A stretch of 64,000 nt of DNA from Ruminococcus flavefaciens (GTDB taxonomy: Bacteria > Bacillota > Clostridia > Oscillospirales > Ruminococcaceae). Below the pieces are notes generated by a model. The model ran no database searches. It was not told where the DNA came from and was given only the letters and a program-made list of their open reading frames with translations. Location of the stretch: positions 553,198 to 617,197 of the forward strand of contig NZ_FPIP01000001.1 of NCBI RefSeq assembly GCF_900119075.1, given 5' to 3'. The position numbers and the translations under genes were made by a program. Shown here piece by piece: positions 8,262 through 16,822 of the stretch (position 1 is its first letter; each line of letters opens with the position of its first letter).

Positions 8262-10772
8262 TCATCGGTTAATGCCGATATATTTATATCCTGCGTCGTT
8301 AACGGCTTTTTTGACTGCCTTTTCGTCAAGGGTGCCTGATAAATTAAGCTCCGCTGTTCCCTTTTCATGGCTTGTTACTGCTTCATCAACAAAGGGCAGC
8401 TCCTCCAGAGCCTTCTTAACTCTTGCCTCGCAATGTCCGCACATCATGCCTTTTATCTTTATGACCGCAGTATCTGCTGAACCTGAAGCTTCGGAGAGCG
8501 TATAAGCGCGTTTCTTGTCACGGCTGCTGTCATTAACCTTAAAAAAGTTAAGTCTGAGAGCGTTGCTCACAACAAAAAAGCTCGAAAGGCTCATTGCAGC
8601 GGCTCCAAACATCGGATTCATCTGCCAGCCGAAAAGCTTTGAGTAAACTCCTGCCGCAAGCGGTATACCGATGATATTGTAGATAAACGCCCAGAAAAGA
8701 TTCTGCCTGATATTCCGCAGAGTTGCCCTGCTAAGCCTTACAGCCGCCGGAACATCACTTAGTCTGCTCTTCATAAGGACTATATCCGCAGCGTCAATAG
8801 CTACATCAGCGCCTGCTCCGATAGCTATACCCATATCAGCCGCTGTCAGTGCAGGAGCGTCATTGATTCCGTCACCGACCATTACAGTCTTGCCTTGCTT
8901 TTTCAGCCTGCGTATAACGGCTTCCTTGCCGTCAGGAAGTACGCCTGCAATGACATCGTCAACACCTGCCTGAGTTCCGATAGCTTTGGCTGTGCGCTCA
9001 TTGTCACCTGTAAGCATTACAACGCGGATACCCATATTCTGCAATTCGCGGATCGCCTGAGGGCTGTCCTCCTTTATAACATCAGCAACAGCGATAATCC
9101 CGACAAGAACTCCGTCTTTAGCAAAGAACAGCGGAGTTTTTCCGTGCTCCGATAGCTTGTCGGACATTGCTTTAATATCCTCGCTTATTACAGCAGCAGA
9201 GCTTATAAGTCCGAAGTTTCCGCCGATATATGTGCTTTCTCCGCACTTTCCCGATACGCCGCTGCCTGCGAGTACCTTGAATTCGGTGATCTCATCAGAT
9301 GTGATCCCGTTTTCACTTCCGTATCGTATTATAGCGCCTGCAAGGGGGTGTTCGCTTTTCTTTTCCAGAGAATACGCGAGCGTTATTAGTTCATGCTCGC
9401 TGTTGGCGTTTACGGGGATAATATCTGTGACCTTCGGCTCACCGCTTGTTATCGTACCTGTCTTGTCAAGGGCTATTATCTGAGCCTTTCCAGCTTCTTC
9501 AAGTGAAGCCGCTGTTTTAAATAGCAGTCCGTTTTTAGCTCCAACGCCGTTTCCGACCATTATAGCAACAGGAGTTGCAAGTCCTAAAGCGCACGGACAG
9601 CTTATAACGAGCACAGCTATGGCTCTGCCAAGCGAAAAGCCTACAGATTTGCCGATAATAAGCCATACTATAAGCGTCAAGACCGCGATACCAATTACTA
9701 CAGGTACAAAAACGCCCGAGACCTTGTCGGCTATTTTCGCAATCGGTGCTTTTGTAGCCGCTGCGTCACTTACCATTTTTATTATCTGGGACAGTGTTGT
9801 GTCCTCGCCTACACGGGAAGCTTCGCAGCGCAGATATCCGGAACTGTTTATCGTTGCCGCGGATACGCTGTCGCCTGCAGTTTTGTCAACAGGTATGCTC
9901 TCACCCGTGAGAGCCGCTTCGTTTACTGCGCTTTCACCTTCAATGACTATTCCGTCAACGGGTATACTATCGCCTGCCCTGACTATGAAAATATCGCCTT
10001 TTTTTACCTCAGCCACAGGGACTTCTGCTTCTGCGCCGTCACGAACCACAACAGCCGTCTCGGGGGCAAGCTTCATAAGACTTTTCAATGCGTCGGTAGT
10101 TTTTCCTTTGGAGCGGGCATCAAGCATTTTACCTACGGTTATAAGAGTCAGTATCATTGCCGCCGACTCAAAATACAGATCATGCATATAGGCATGGACC
10201 GCAGATGTATCTCCTCTCTGCTGAGCGGCAGTCATCATAAACAGTACAGCCGTGCTGTAAACGAAAGACGCTCCCGAGCCGAGTGCAACAAGAGTATCCA
10301 TGTTGGGTGAACGGTATATTATTCCCTTGAAACCGTTTATAAAGAACTTCTGATTGATGACCATTACTATAGCGGCAAGAAGAAGCTCCGCAAGAGCAGT
10401 CATAACATGATTTCCTGCCATTACGGAGGGCAATGGAGCTCCGAACATAGTATGCCCCATGGAAATATACATCAGTATCAAAAGGAAACCAAGTGAAGCT
10501 ATAAGTCTTCGTTTCATCTTAGGAGTTTCCGTGTCCTTGAGTTCATCTTCACCTGAAGATACATTGCTGCTTTCACCTTTAACTGACGCGCCGTAACCTG
10601 CATTCTTCACAGCGGCTATTATCGCTTCAGCAGAGGCAGTTCCCTCGACTCCCATTGAATTGGTAAGGAGACTGACGGAGCATGATGTAACGCCGTCAAC
10701 TGATGATACAGCCTTTTCTACACGTGCGCTGCAAGCCGCACAGCTCATTCCCGTAACATTATACTGCTTCAT
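8262..10772 (-). CDS. copA: copper-exporting P1B-type ATPase with N- and C-terminal HMA domains
   Basis: An 836-residue membrane pump that exports Cu(I) using ATP. Residues 1-65 form an HMA domain (GMSCAAC, C11/C14). The actuator TGES is at 289-292, the membrane copper site CPC at 392-394, the phosphorylated aspartate D436 in DKTGT, the hinge GDGINDAP near 633, and eight membrane segments are expected. A second HMA domain (KGMMCGHC, C778/C781) is fused at the C-terminus, where a separate CopZ chaperone would normally be a different protein. It has its own promoter, which carries a cop-box-like operator, and no regulator gene nearby. ATG 10772 is preceded by GGAAGGGAG. Substrate Cu(I) rather than Ag is inferred from CPC and HMA motifs. 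Confidence 0.94.
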   Translation of the reverse strand: MKQYNVTGMSCAACSARVEKAVSSVDGVTSCSVSLLTNSMGVEGTASAEAIIAAVKNAGYGASVKGESSNVSSGEDELKDTETPKMKRRLIASLGFLLILMYISMGHTMFGAPLPSVMAGNHVMTALAELLLAAIVMVINQKFFINGFKGIIYRSPNMDTLVALGSGASFVYSTAVLFMMTAAQQRGDTSAVHAYMHDLYFESAAMILTLITVGKMLDARSKGKTTDALKSLMKLAPETAVVVRDGAEAEVPVAEVKKGDIFIVRAGDSIPVDGIVIEGESAVNEAALTGESIPVDKTAGDSVSAATINSSGYLRCEASRVGEDTTLSQIIKMVSDAAATKAPIAKIADKVSGVFVPVVIGIAVLTLIVWLIIGKSVGFSLGRAIAVLVISCPCALGLATPVAIMVGNGVGAKNGLLFKTAASLEEAGKAQIIALDKTGTITSGEPKVTDIIPVNANSEHELITLAYSLEKKSEHPLAGAIIRYGSENGITSDEITEFKVLAGSGVSGKCGESTYIGGNFGLISSAAVISEDIKAMSDKLSEHGKTPLFFAKDGVLVGIIAVADVIKEDSPQAIRELQNMGIRVVMLTGDNERTAKAIGTQAGVDDVIAGVLPDGKEAVIRRLKKQGKTVMVGDGINDAPALTAADMGIAIGAGADVAIDAADIVLMKSRLSDVPAAVRLSRATLRNIRQNLFWAFIYNIIGIPLAAGVYSKLFGWQMNPMFGAAAMSLSSFFVVSNALRLNFFKVNDSSRDKKRAYTLSEASGSADTAVIKIKGMMCGHCEARVKKALEELPFVDEAVTSHEKGTAELNLSGTLDEKAVKKAVNDAGYKYIGINR

Positions 10773-10797
10773 AGTTTATCTCCCTTCCTTTTATTTG

Positions 10798-10826
10798 ATT
10801 ATACTGCAAAGTCTGACAATTGTCAA
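10798..10826 (-). promoter_or_regulatory. promoter of copA
   Basis: On the minus strand TTGACA (10821-10826), 17-nt spacer, TATAAT (10798-10803): a full consensus promoter, as expected for a gene held off by a repressor. Confidence 0.85.
10814..10825. promoter_or_regulatory. cop-box-like operator
   Basis: Perfect 12-bp palindrome TGACAATTGTCA overlapping the copA -35 box. With its flanks it fits the CopY consensus RNYKACANNTGTMRNY at 15 of 16 positions, so a CopY/BlaI-type repressor is the likely ligand. That gene is not in the window. Confidence 0.6.
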
Positions 10827-10840
10827 TTAACCGCGGTTAA
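10827..10840. promoter_or_regulatory. perfect palindrome upstream of the copA -35 box
   Basis: TTAACCGCGGTTAA, a perfect 14-bp palindrome directly adjoining the cop-box-like site. It may be a second operator for another factor; I recognise no named consensus. Confidence 0.5.
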
Positions 10841-10856
10841 CAGCACATATATAGTA

Positions 10857-11207
10857 TTACTTGAAAAGCTCTTCGTATTCCTTTTCCCTGAAACCTACAA
10901 GTACATTGTCACCGTCAACGACAATAGGTCTTTTTACGAGCATACCGTCCGAAGCAAGCAGCTTTATCTGCTCGTCATCGCTCATATCAGGCAGCTTGTT
11001 CTTCAGCTCCATTGATTTATAGAGAAGTCCGCTTGTGTTGAAGAACTTTTTAAGAGGAAGTCCGCTTTTCTTATACCATTCTCTCAGCTCTTTTTCTGTC
11101 GGATTATTCTCCTTGATGTCTCTAAGCTCGTAGGATATTCCCTTATCATCAAGCCATTTCTTTGCCTTCTGGCAGGTAGTGCATTTTGGATAGCATATAA
11201 ACTTCAT
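10857..11207 (-). CDS. ArsC/Spx-family thioredoxin-fold protein
   Basis: A 116-residue protein of the ArsC/Spx/YffB family. The N-terminal CTTC (C9-C12) sits at the active-site position, and the conserved KRPIVVDGDNVLVGF element (about residues 92-106) forms the cis-proline region. True Spx binds the RNA polymerase alpha subunit, while ArsC reduces arsenate with glutathione or glutaredoxin; the sequence alone does not separate these roles. It starts 1 nt after gatB (AAGGAG, ATG 11207), so it is the last gene of the gatCAB transcript. No ars genes are nearby, which argues against arsenic resistance. Confidence 0.82.
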   Translation of the reverse strand: MKFICYPKCTTCQKAKKWLDDKGISYELRDIKENNPTEKELREWYKKSGLPLKKFFNTSGLLYKSMELKNKLPDMSDDEQIKLLASDGMLVKRPIVVDGDNVLVGFREKEYEELFK

Positions 11208-11208
11208 A

Positions 11209-12648
11209 TCAATTCTCCTTTTTTAGTTTGTTTTCGAGTATACTTTTCAGCTTTGCAGGATCTGCCCTGCCCTTTGAAAGCTTCATCGCCTGTCCGACAA
11301 GATAGCCCAACGCATTGGACTTTCCGCCAATATAATCGCTGACGCTCTTCTCATTATCTGAAATTACCTTCTCCGCAATTTCATTAAGAAAGCCCTCGTC
11401 TGAATTCTGTGCAAGACCAAGCCTTTCTATTATCTCGGCAGTGTCTCCGCCTTTTGTTACAAGCTCGATGAATACGCGCTTTGCGCCTGTACTTGATATA
11501 ACGCCGTCCTCAGCGGCTTTACAGAGTTCGCTGAGAGCTTCGGCAGTAAGAGGCGTATCAGCAATGCTTCTGCCTGTATCATTCATGAATTTCGTTACAT
11601 CGCCAAGTATTCGGTTTGCAGCAGACCGCGGCTTACAAATACTAAGAGCAACGCACTCATCATACAGCTTCGCCTTATCAGGTGAGTCAGCGATAACAAA
11701 GGCTTCATCGCAGTTCATGCCATGTTCAATGACATAGCGTATCATCTTTTTATTCGGGAGTTCAGGTATCTCATCGCGAAGGCGCTCTATCCTCTCATGT
11801 TCAAGAACTATAGCACCAAGGTCAGGTTCGGGAAAGAATCTGTAATCCTGCAAATTCTCCTTGCTTCGCATTACTGTGCTTATGCCCTTTTTATCGTCCC
11901 AGCGCCGAGTCTCACGCTCTACCATGCAGCCTGAGCTTATGATATCTTTCTGCCGCTTTATTTCGTATTCGATACCGCGGACAGCCGCACTGAAACTGTT
12001 GACATTTTTCAGTTCACAGCGCTCACCGAGAGGAGTTCCTTTTTCATGAACAGAAACGTTCACATCACATCGTATACTTCCCTCCTGCATTTTGCAGTCG
12101 GAGATATCGATGTATCTGAGTATGCTTCGTATGTTTTCGAGGAAAACATAGGCTTCACGGGAACTGTGCAGGTCAGGCTCTGTAACTATTTCTATTAAAG
12201 GCACTCCACAGCGGTTATAGTCACAGAGAGTTCCTGCAAAATCATCGTCGTGTATAAGCTTGCCCGCATCTTCTTCGATATGGATACGTGTTATTCCAAC
12301 AGTTCTGATATCCCCGTCGACTATGATATCAAGCCTGCCCCTGCCGCATAAAGGGATATCCGACTGAGATATCTGATAGGCTTTGGGAAGGTCGGGATAG
12401 AAGTAATTCTTTCTGTCCATACGGCTTACCGGATTTATCTCACAGCCGAGAGCGTGTCCCATTTTTACTGCAAAGTCGCAGACCTTACTGTTGAGCCGCG
12501 GCAATGCTCCCGGAAGACCGAGACAAACGGGACATACATGAGTATTGGGCTCTGCGCCGAACTCATTCTTACAGCCGCAGAATATCTTTGTCGCAGTTTT
12601 GAGCTCTGCATGGACTTCAAGCCCTATTGTACATTCAAGCTCATACAT
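11209..12648 (-). CDS. gatB: aspartyl/glutamyl-tRNA amidotransferase subunit B
   Basis: A 479-residue subunit that phosphorylates Glu on misacylated Glu-tRNA(Gln) (or Asp-tRNA(Asn)) and receives ammonia from GatA. The start MYELECTIGLEVHAEL and the FCGCKNEFG...THVCPVCLGLPG zinc and active-site region (about residues 27-52) are typical. RMDRKNYFYPDLPKAYQISQ follows near 83, and the tail has the YqeY-like tRNA-binding domain ending in LVGQAMKLSKGRADP. ATG 12648 is chosen because AGGAGG is 8 nt upstream and the protein aligns from this Met; earlier in-frame codons lie inside gatA. It overlaps gatA by 8 nt. Confidence 0.95.
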   Translation of the reverse strand: MYELECTIGLEVHAELKTATKIFCGCKNEFGAEPNTHVCPVCLGLPGALPRLNSKVCDFAVKMGHALGCEINPVSRMDRKNYFYPDLPKAYQISQSDIPLCGRGRLDIIVDGDIRTVGITRIHIEEDAGKLIHDDDFAGTLCDYNRCGVPLIEIVTEPDLHSSREAYVFLENIRSILRYIDISDCKMQEGSIRCDVNVSVHEKGTPLGERCELKNVNSFSAAVRGIEYEIKRQKDIISSGCMVERETRRWDDKKGISTVMRSKENLQDYRFFPEPDLGAIVLEHERIERLRDEIPELPNKKMIRYVIEHGMNCDEAFVIADSPDKAKLYDECVALSICKPRSAANRILGDVTKFMNDTGRSIADTPLTAEALSELCKAAEDGVISSTGAKRVFIELVTKGGDTAEIIERLGLAQNSDEGFLNEIAEKVISDNEKSVSDYIGGKSNALGYLVGQAMKLSKGRADPAKLKSILENKLKKEN

Positions 12649-14074
12649 CGCAGCCACCTCCTGCAAGCTCATATCCATACGCTGCATCGAGCAGCTCCTC
12701 ATCGCCACATCTCCTGCCTATGAGTTGTAAGCCTATGGGCAGTCCGTTGCCTGCCCTGCCGCAGGGAATACTTACGGCAGGCAGTCCGCCAAGGCTTGAC
12801 GGTACTGTGCATATATCAGCAGCATATAACTCTGCGGGTTTTCTTTCAGCTCCGTGAAGTATCCCTGCATTTGGATAAACAGGTGCGGCAATAAAGTCGC
12901 ATTCTGTAAATATATCATCAAATTCGCCGCAAAGTTTCTGCCTGAGAGCTGCCGCTCTTTTGTAATACCTATCAAAACATCCCTCGCTGAGTACAAAGGT
13001 TCCAAGCAGAATACGCCTTTTGACCTCATCACCGAAGCCCTCGGTCCTGCTCTTTCTGAACATCTCGGCAGGAGTGGTGCAATTATCTGCTCTGAAGCCA
13101 TAACGTACGCCGTCGTATCTTGCAAGATTGGAAGAAGCCTCAGCCGAAGAGATTATATAGTATGCTTTTACAGCTGCCGAAGCTGAGGGCAGGAATACCT
13201 CTTTTATGATGGCTCCTGCTCTCTCCATCAGCTTCACTGCATTCATAACGGCTGACTTTACTTCATCGCTTATATATTCGTCAAACAGCTCCTTGGGAAC
13301 ACCTATGCGCATACCTTTAAGACTGCCGCAGAGAGTTTTTGAAAATTTTTTTGGAATATGTGTTACATCTTTGATATCCGAAGCGTTTATTATATTGTGG
13401 AGCATATGAACATCGCGCACGTTTCTTCCGATAGAACCTATTCTGTCAAGAGAAGAGGCAAAGGCTATAAGTCCGAAACGCGATACCGCACCGTAAGACG
13501 GACAGAAGCCAACTGCTCCGCAGAATGAAGCAGGCTGACGCACAGAGCCGCCTGTATCCGAACCGAGTGCAAGTACTGCACCGCCGCCTGCAACAGCCGC
13601 CGCTGAACCTCCTGATGAGCCGCCTGCGGAATATGCTGTATCTGCCGGATTGTACACTGCTCCGAACGCTCCTGTATCCGAGGCGGAGCCCATGGCAAAC
13701 TCGTCCATGTTGGTCTTGCCTATAATAACAGCTCCTGCCGCCTCGAGAAGCTCAACTGCCGTGGCACTGTAGGGAGGTATGTAGTTTTCAAGCATTTTTG
13801 AAGCACAGGTGGTACGCAGACCTTTTGTAGAGATATTGTCCTTTACAGCGATAGGTATTCCGCATAAAGGCGGAATATCTCCACCCTTTGCAATTAGCCT
13901 GTCGGCATTTTCGGCAGCATTTTCTGCCTGGTCATTGAATGTGATATACGCATTGAGCCGCGGCTGAAGCTCCCTTGCTCTGCCCATTACATCATGCAGA
14001 AGCTCCTTTGCACTGCACTTTCTGCTTCTGAGCATTGCAGCAATCTCATATGCGCTTTTTTCATACAGCTTCAT
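12641..14074 (-). CDS. gatA: aspartyl/glutamyl-tRNA amidotransferase subunit A
   Basis: A 477-residue amidase that releases ammonia from glutamine for GatB. The Ser-cisSer-Lys triad is visible: Lys in AVKDNIST (about residue 77), and the glycine/serine-rich signature AGGSSGGSAAAVAGG (about 148-162). GSDTGGSVRQPA, the substrate loop, follows. Length equals the family norm. Its start overlaps the gatC stop by one base and its end overlaps gatB, so the three are translationally coupled in the order C-A-B. Confidence 0.95.
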   Translation of the reverse strand: MKLYEKSAYEIAAMLRSRKCSAKELLHDVMGRARELQPRLNAYITFNDQAENAAENADRLIAKGGDIPPLCGIPIAVKDNISTKGLRTTCASKMLENYIPPYSATAVELLEAAGAVIIGKTNMDEFAMGSASDTGAFGAVYNPADTAYSAGGSSGGSAAAVAGGGAVLALGSDTGGSVRQPASFCGAVGFCPSYGAVSRFGLIAFASSLDRIGSIGRNVRDVHMLHNIINASDIKDVTHIPKKFSKTLCGSLKGMRIGVPKELFDEYISDEVKSAVMNAVKLMERAGAIIKEVFLPSASAAVKAYYIISSAEASSNLARYDGVRYGFRADNCTTPAEMFRKSRTEGFGDEVKRRILLGTFVLSEGCFDRYYKRAAALRQKLCGEFDDIFTECDFIAAPVYPNAGILHGAERKPAELYAADICTVPSSLGGLPAVSIPCGRAGNGLPIGLQLIGRRCGDEELLDAAYGYELAGGGCDV

Positions 14075-14340
14075 CAGTACTCCACCGTCCTCGGAACAGC
14101 AAAACAGCCTTTGACAGACTCAGGAGCATTTTTCATAAGCTCCTCACGGGATACAGCGCTATCTTCTACAATATCACTGCGAAGCTCCATAGGCATTCCG
14201 ATAAAGCTCTCGCCGCCCAAATCGGGAAGCTCTGATACCATAGCGGCTATATCTTTCATATCACGTTCAAAGCGCGGTATATCATCATCAGAGATATCAA
14301 GGGACGCAAGCTCTGCTATTTTTCTAACATTAATATCCAT
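14074..14340 (-). CDS. gatC: aspartyl/glutamyl-tRNA amidotransferase subunit C
   Basis: An 88-residue scaffold subunit that wraps around GatA and GatB. It matches the family pattern: an N-terminal helix (VRKIAELASLDISDDD), a second helix with MVSELPD, and the C-terminal AVPRTVE that inserts at the GatA-GatB interface. ATG 14340 is used because GGAG is 6 nt upstream; an in-frame TTG two codons earlier would touch the ribosome site. Confidence 0.92.
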   Translation of the reverse strand: MDINVRKIAELASLDISDDDIPRFERDMKDIAAMVSELPDLGGESFIGMPMELRSDIVEDSAVSREELMKNAPESVKGCFAVPRTVEY

Positions 14341-14364
14341 AATCAACTCCGTTTATTTTTATAT

Positions 14365-14393
14365 ATTATATCACATCGGCAGTTTTTATGCAA
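14365..14393 (-). promoter_or_regulatory. promoter of gatCAB
   Basis: On the minus strand TTGCAT (14388-14393), 17-nt spacer, TATAAT (14365-14370). Confidence 0.65.
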
Positions 14394-14427
14394 ATAAAAA
14401 AACAGCCGACTGTATGCCGACTGTTTT
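14394..14427 (-). terminator. terminator of the SleB-like gene
   Basis: A 12-bp stem including two G-T pairs (GCCGACTGTTTT arm at 14416-14427, arm 14399-14410), 5-nt loop, then a T-run on the minus strand. It separates the hydrolase gene from the gatCAB promoter. Confidence 0.75.
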
Positions 14428-14438
14428 GATACTATTAA

Positions 14439-15416
14439 TTAATAGAAGTGGTTACTGTAACCGTCACCCCAGAAACCAATGTAACCCTGAGTAAAGGATC
14501 CATTTTCCTTGAAGTAAAGTGTAACCGCGTCCTTCACGCTCTGTGTAACGTGAGAACTGTATGTGTTTAAGTTTGCGTATGTACTTGAACCCGAGAACTG
14601 GTACGGCTGTGTGATTACACCGTAAATCGTATTCGGGAACTTAGGAGAAGAAACTCTATTCATAATCACTTCTACTACCTTTGCCTTATCCTCGGTACTG
14701 ATCCAGTTGCAGCCTGCTTCGTGTGCCACAGCGTTGCAAAGGAGTATGTACTCTTCATCGGTTATAGGCAATGAGTCCTCTTCTGTTTCAACATCGATCA
14801 CTACAGGCTCTGTTTCAGGCTCAACATAAGTCTCTGTTGTTTCCTGCGGAGCTTCGGTTGTTGGTTCAACGTATTCTTCTGCAGCAATTGTTGTTTCTAC
14901 CATCGTGGTCGTGGTGGCAGCAGTCGTTGTTGTTGTCATCAATGTTGTTGTAACTACGGGCTTTGCAGTAGTTACCTTAACTGCCTCTGTAGCTCTTGCT
15001 ACTATTGCAGCAGTTGTAGATGCCTGCGTAGCAGGCTGTGTGATTGCAGCCGGCGCATGTGCCGGTGCGGGCACCGATCTTGAAATCTGAGCAGCTGTTG
15101 TAGCTACTTCTATACCGTACAGTGAAGTTGTGCCTTCCTGTGCAGCAATTTGGTTTTTGCTTGCAGCCGTCGACTTTTCGACTGTATAAGATTTCTTGGT
15201 GGTTGTTCCTTTGTTTGCAGTTGCCTTTTCGGTCATTACTGAAAGCTCAGCCGCTGTGTTTGAAACAGCGCTCATGGCATTTGCCACTGTGCCCTCCGCA
15301 CTAACTATATCAGATGTTCTTACGGTCGAAGATGTAAGATATCCAACTCCGATTCCTCCGCCCAAAACTGAAGCAACTACTCCGCAAGCTAACGCTGCGG
15401 CTTTGAGATTACCCAT
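14439..15416 (-). CDS. SleB-type cell wall hydrolase with Thr-rich linker
   Basis: A 325-residue exported protein. Residues about 5-27 form a hydrophobic signal anchor. Residues 60-215 are Ala/Thr/Pro/Glu-rich with runs such as TTTTTAATTTT, a flexible linker. Residues about 220-325 are a hydrolase-2 (SleB/CwlJ) domain: CNAVAHEAGCNW with the likely catalytic Glu, VVEVIMNRVSSPKFP and the GYIGFWGDG end. The family cleaves peptidoglycan, in spore cortex or in vegetative walls. ATG 15416 is followed by the signal segment and has AGGAAAGG upstream; a GTG at 15476 with GAGGAAG is an alternative adding 20 residues. Spore function is not shown by the sequence. Confidence 0.82.
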   Translation of the reverse strand: MGNLKAAALACGVVASVLGGGIGVGYLTSSTVRTSDIVSAEGTVANAMSAVSNTAAELSVMTEKATANKGTTTKKSYTVEKSTAASKNQIAAQEGTTSLYGIEVATTAAQISRSVPAPAHAPAAITQPATQASTTAAIVARATEAVKVTTAKPVVTTTLMTTTTTAATTTTMVETTIAAEEYVEPTTEAPQETTETYVEPETEPVVIDVETEEDSLPITDEEYILLCNAVAHEAGCNWISTEDKAKVVEVIMNRVSSPKFPNTIYGVITQPYQFSGSSTYANLNTYSSHVTQSVKDAVTLYFKENGSFTQGYIGFWGDGYSNHFY

Positions 15417-15627
15417 CAACTCATCCTTTCCTGAAAAAGTGTTTTCAATTTTTTCGGGCTGTTGATATGATAACACATCTTCCTCGAAATGGCAATACTT
15501 TTAGGATTTTTTCCATTTTGTGGCTAATATTTTCCACGGTATTTATTGACTCGGAGTAAATGTGCACATATTATATGGAGATTTAATGGACTATGTGTTA
15601 CTAAATTATTAATAATAATTCGATTTT

Positions 15628-15663
15628 AACTGCGTTTTGTTACAAAATAGTAACAACGCAGTT
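15628..15663. promoter_or_regulatory. inverted repeat in the SleB-like/MoxR intergenic region
   Basis: AACTGCG..TTGTTAC (15628-15643) pairs with GTAACAACGCAGTT (15650-15663), with a 2-nt bulge and a 6-nt loop. It may be an operator or a transcript end. The core TTGTTAC-N6-GTAACAA resembles a second GTAAC repeat at 15749-15764. Confidence 0.5.
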
Positions 15664-15748
15664 CGTTTTGCCGTATATTTGCGCAAAATTAAACTCTCTG
15701 TTTTACGCCATTTCCACCATTTTACGACATTTTGCAAGAGTGTTTTTG

Positions 15749-15764
15749 GTAACTGAATAGTTAC
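15749..15764. promoter_or_regulatory. GTAACT-N4-AGTTAC inverted repeat
   Basis: Symmetrical site 33 nt upstream of the -35 box of the MoxR operon. The 383-nt intergenic stretch is otherwise AT-rich without a gene. A TATAAT on the minus strand at 15570-15575 may belong to the SleB-like gene. Confidence 0.45.
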
Positions 15765-15796
15765 AAATCACTATTGTAAAAATATACAGGGAGCTA

Positions 15797-15825
15797 TTGC
15801 AAATGTCAGCTTTTAATGCTATAAT
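15797..15825 (+). promoter_or_regulatory. promoter of the MoxR operon
   Basis: TTGCAA (15797-15802), 17-nt spacer, TATAAT (15820-15825). Confidence 0.65.
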
Positions 15826-15859
15826 AATATAGTATAAACAAATTCATAGGAGAAACAAT

Positions 15860-16813
15860 ATGGACAAGACTTATTATACTAACCAAATAAATTCTGTAAT
15901 CGCAGAAGTAAAAAAAGCCGTTATCGGCAAGGACGCTATAATCGTCAAGGCACTGCTCGCTATGCTGTGTAAAGGTCATATCCTTATAGAGGATATCCCC
16001 GGCGTAGGAAAAACTACTCTTGCACTTGCTTTTTCAAAAGCACTTTCTCTTGAACACAACCGTATGCAGTTTACTCCCGATGTACTCCCGTCGGACGTTA
16101 CAGGCTTTTCCGTTTATAATAAGACCAACGGAAAATTCGAGTTCCGTCCCGGTGTTGCATTCTGCAACCTCTTTCTTGCTGATGAGATAAACCGTACATC
16201 AAGCAAAACTCAGTCAGCTCTTCTTGAGCTCATGGAGGAAAAAAGCATTACCGTAGACGGTAATACATATAAGCTCCCTGAGCCGTATACCGTAATAGCT
16301 ACACAGAATCCTATCGGTTCGGCTGGTACTCATAATCTTCCCGATTCGCAGCTTGACCGTTTCATGATAAAGCTCAGCATGGGCTATCCTGATTTCAGCG
16401 GAGAGGTGTCGATACTTAAAGCCAAACATAATGACAATCCGCTTCAGAATGTAAAGCCTGTTGCCGACGCAAGCTTTATTACCGAGCTTCAGGAATACAT
16501 ATCAAATATATACATAGATGACAGAATTTACGAGTACATCGTTTCTATTTCCGCTGCTACACGTAAGCACCCTATGCTCAAGCTTGGCGTCAGCCCCCGC
16601 GGCACTCTGGCACTTATGCAGCTTTCAAAGGGTATCGCTGTTGCTATGGGACGTGATTACGTTATTCCCGAGGATATCTCATATATCTGCAACGATGTCT
16701 TTGAGCACCGTATAATGCTCAATTCCAAGGCAAAGCTTTCGGATACCACTGCTTCAGATGTGATCACGGAAATACTCAGAACGGTTCCTGTCCCGGGGAT
16801 CGGCGAAAAGTAA
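15860..16813 (+). CDS. MoxR-family AAA+ ATPase
   Basis: A 317-residue chaperone-like ATPase. Walker A is PGVGKTT (residues 47-53) and Walker B LADEINR (D108, E109), followed by the MEEKSITVDG hairpin and ATQNPIGSAGT, which carries sensor 1. MoxR proteins activate or assemble partners that are usually encoded downstream with DUF58 and transglutaminase domains, as here. The ribosome site AGGAGA lies 6 nt before ATG 15860. It is the first gene of a four-gene operon with its own promoter. The actual client is unknown. Confidence 0.92.
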   Translation: MDKTYYTNQINSVIAEVKKAVIGKDAIIVKALLAMLCKGHILIEDIPGVGKTTLALAFSKALSLEHNRMQFTPDVLPSDVTGFSVYNKTNGKFEFRPGVAFCNLFLADEINRTSSKTQSALLELMEEKSITVDGNTYKLPEPYTVIATQNPIGSAGTHNLPDSQLDRFMIKLSMGYPDFSGEVSILKAKHNDNPLQNVKPVADASFITELQEYISNIYIDDRIYEYIVSISAATRKHPMLKLGVSPRGTLALMQLSKGIAVAMGRDYVIPEDISYICNDVFEHRIMLNSKAKLSDTTASDVITEILRTVPVPGIGEK

Positions 16814-16822
16814 GGCGGCGGC

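Noticed and set aside
14885..15100. Plus-strand open frames in the Thr/Ala-rich region
   Set aside because: They are mirror frames of the SleB-like linker and have no ribosome sites.
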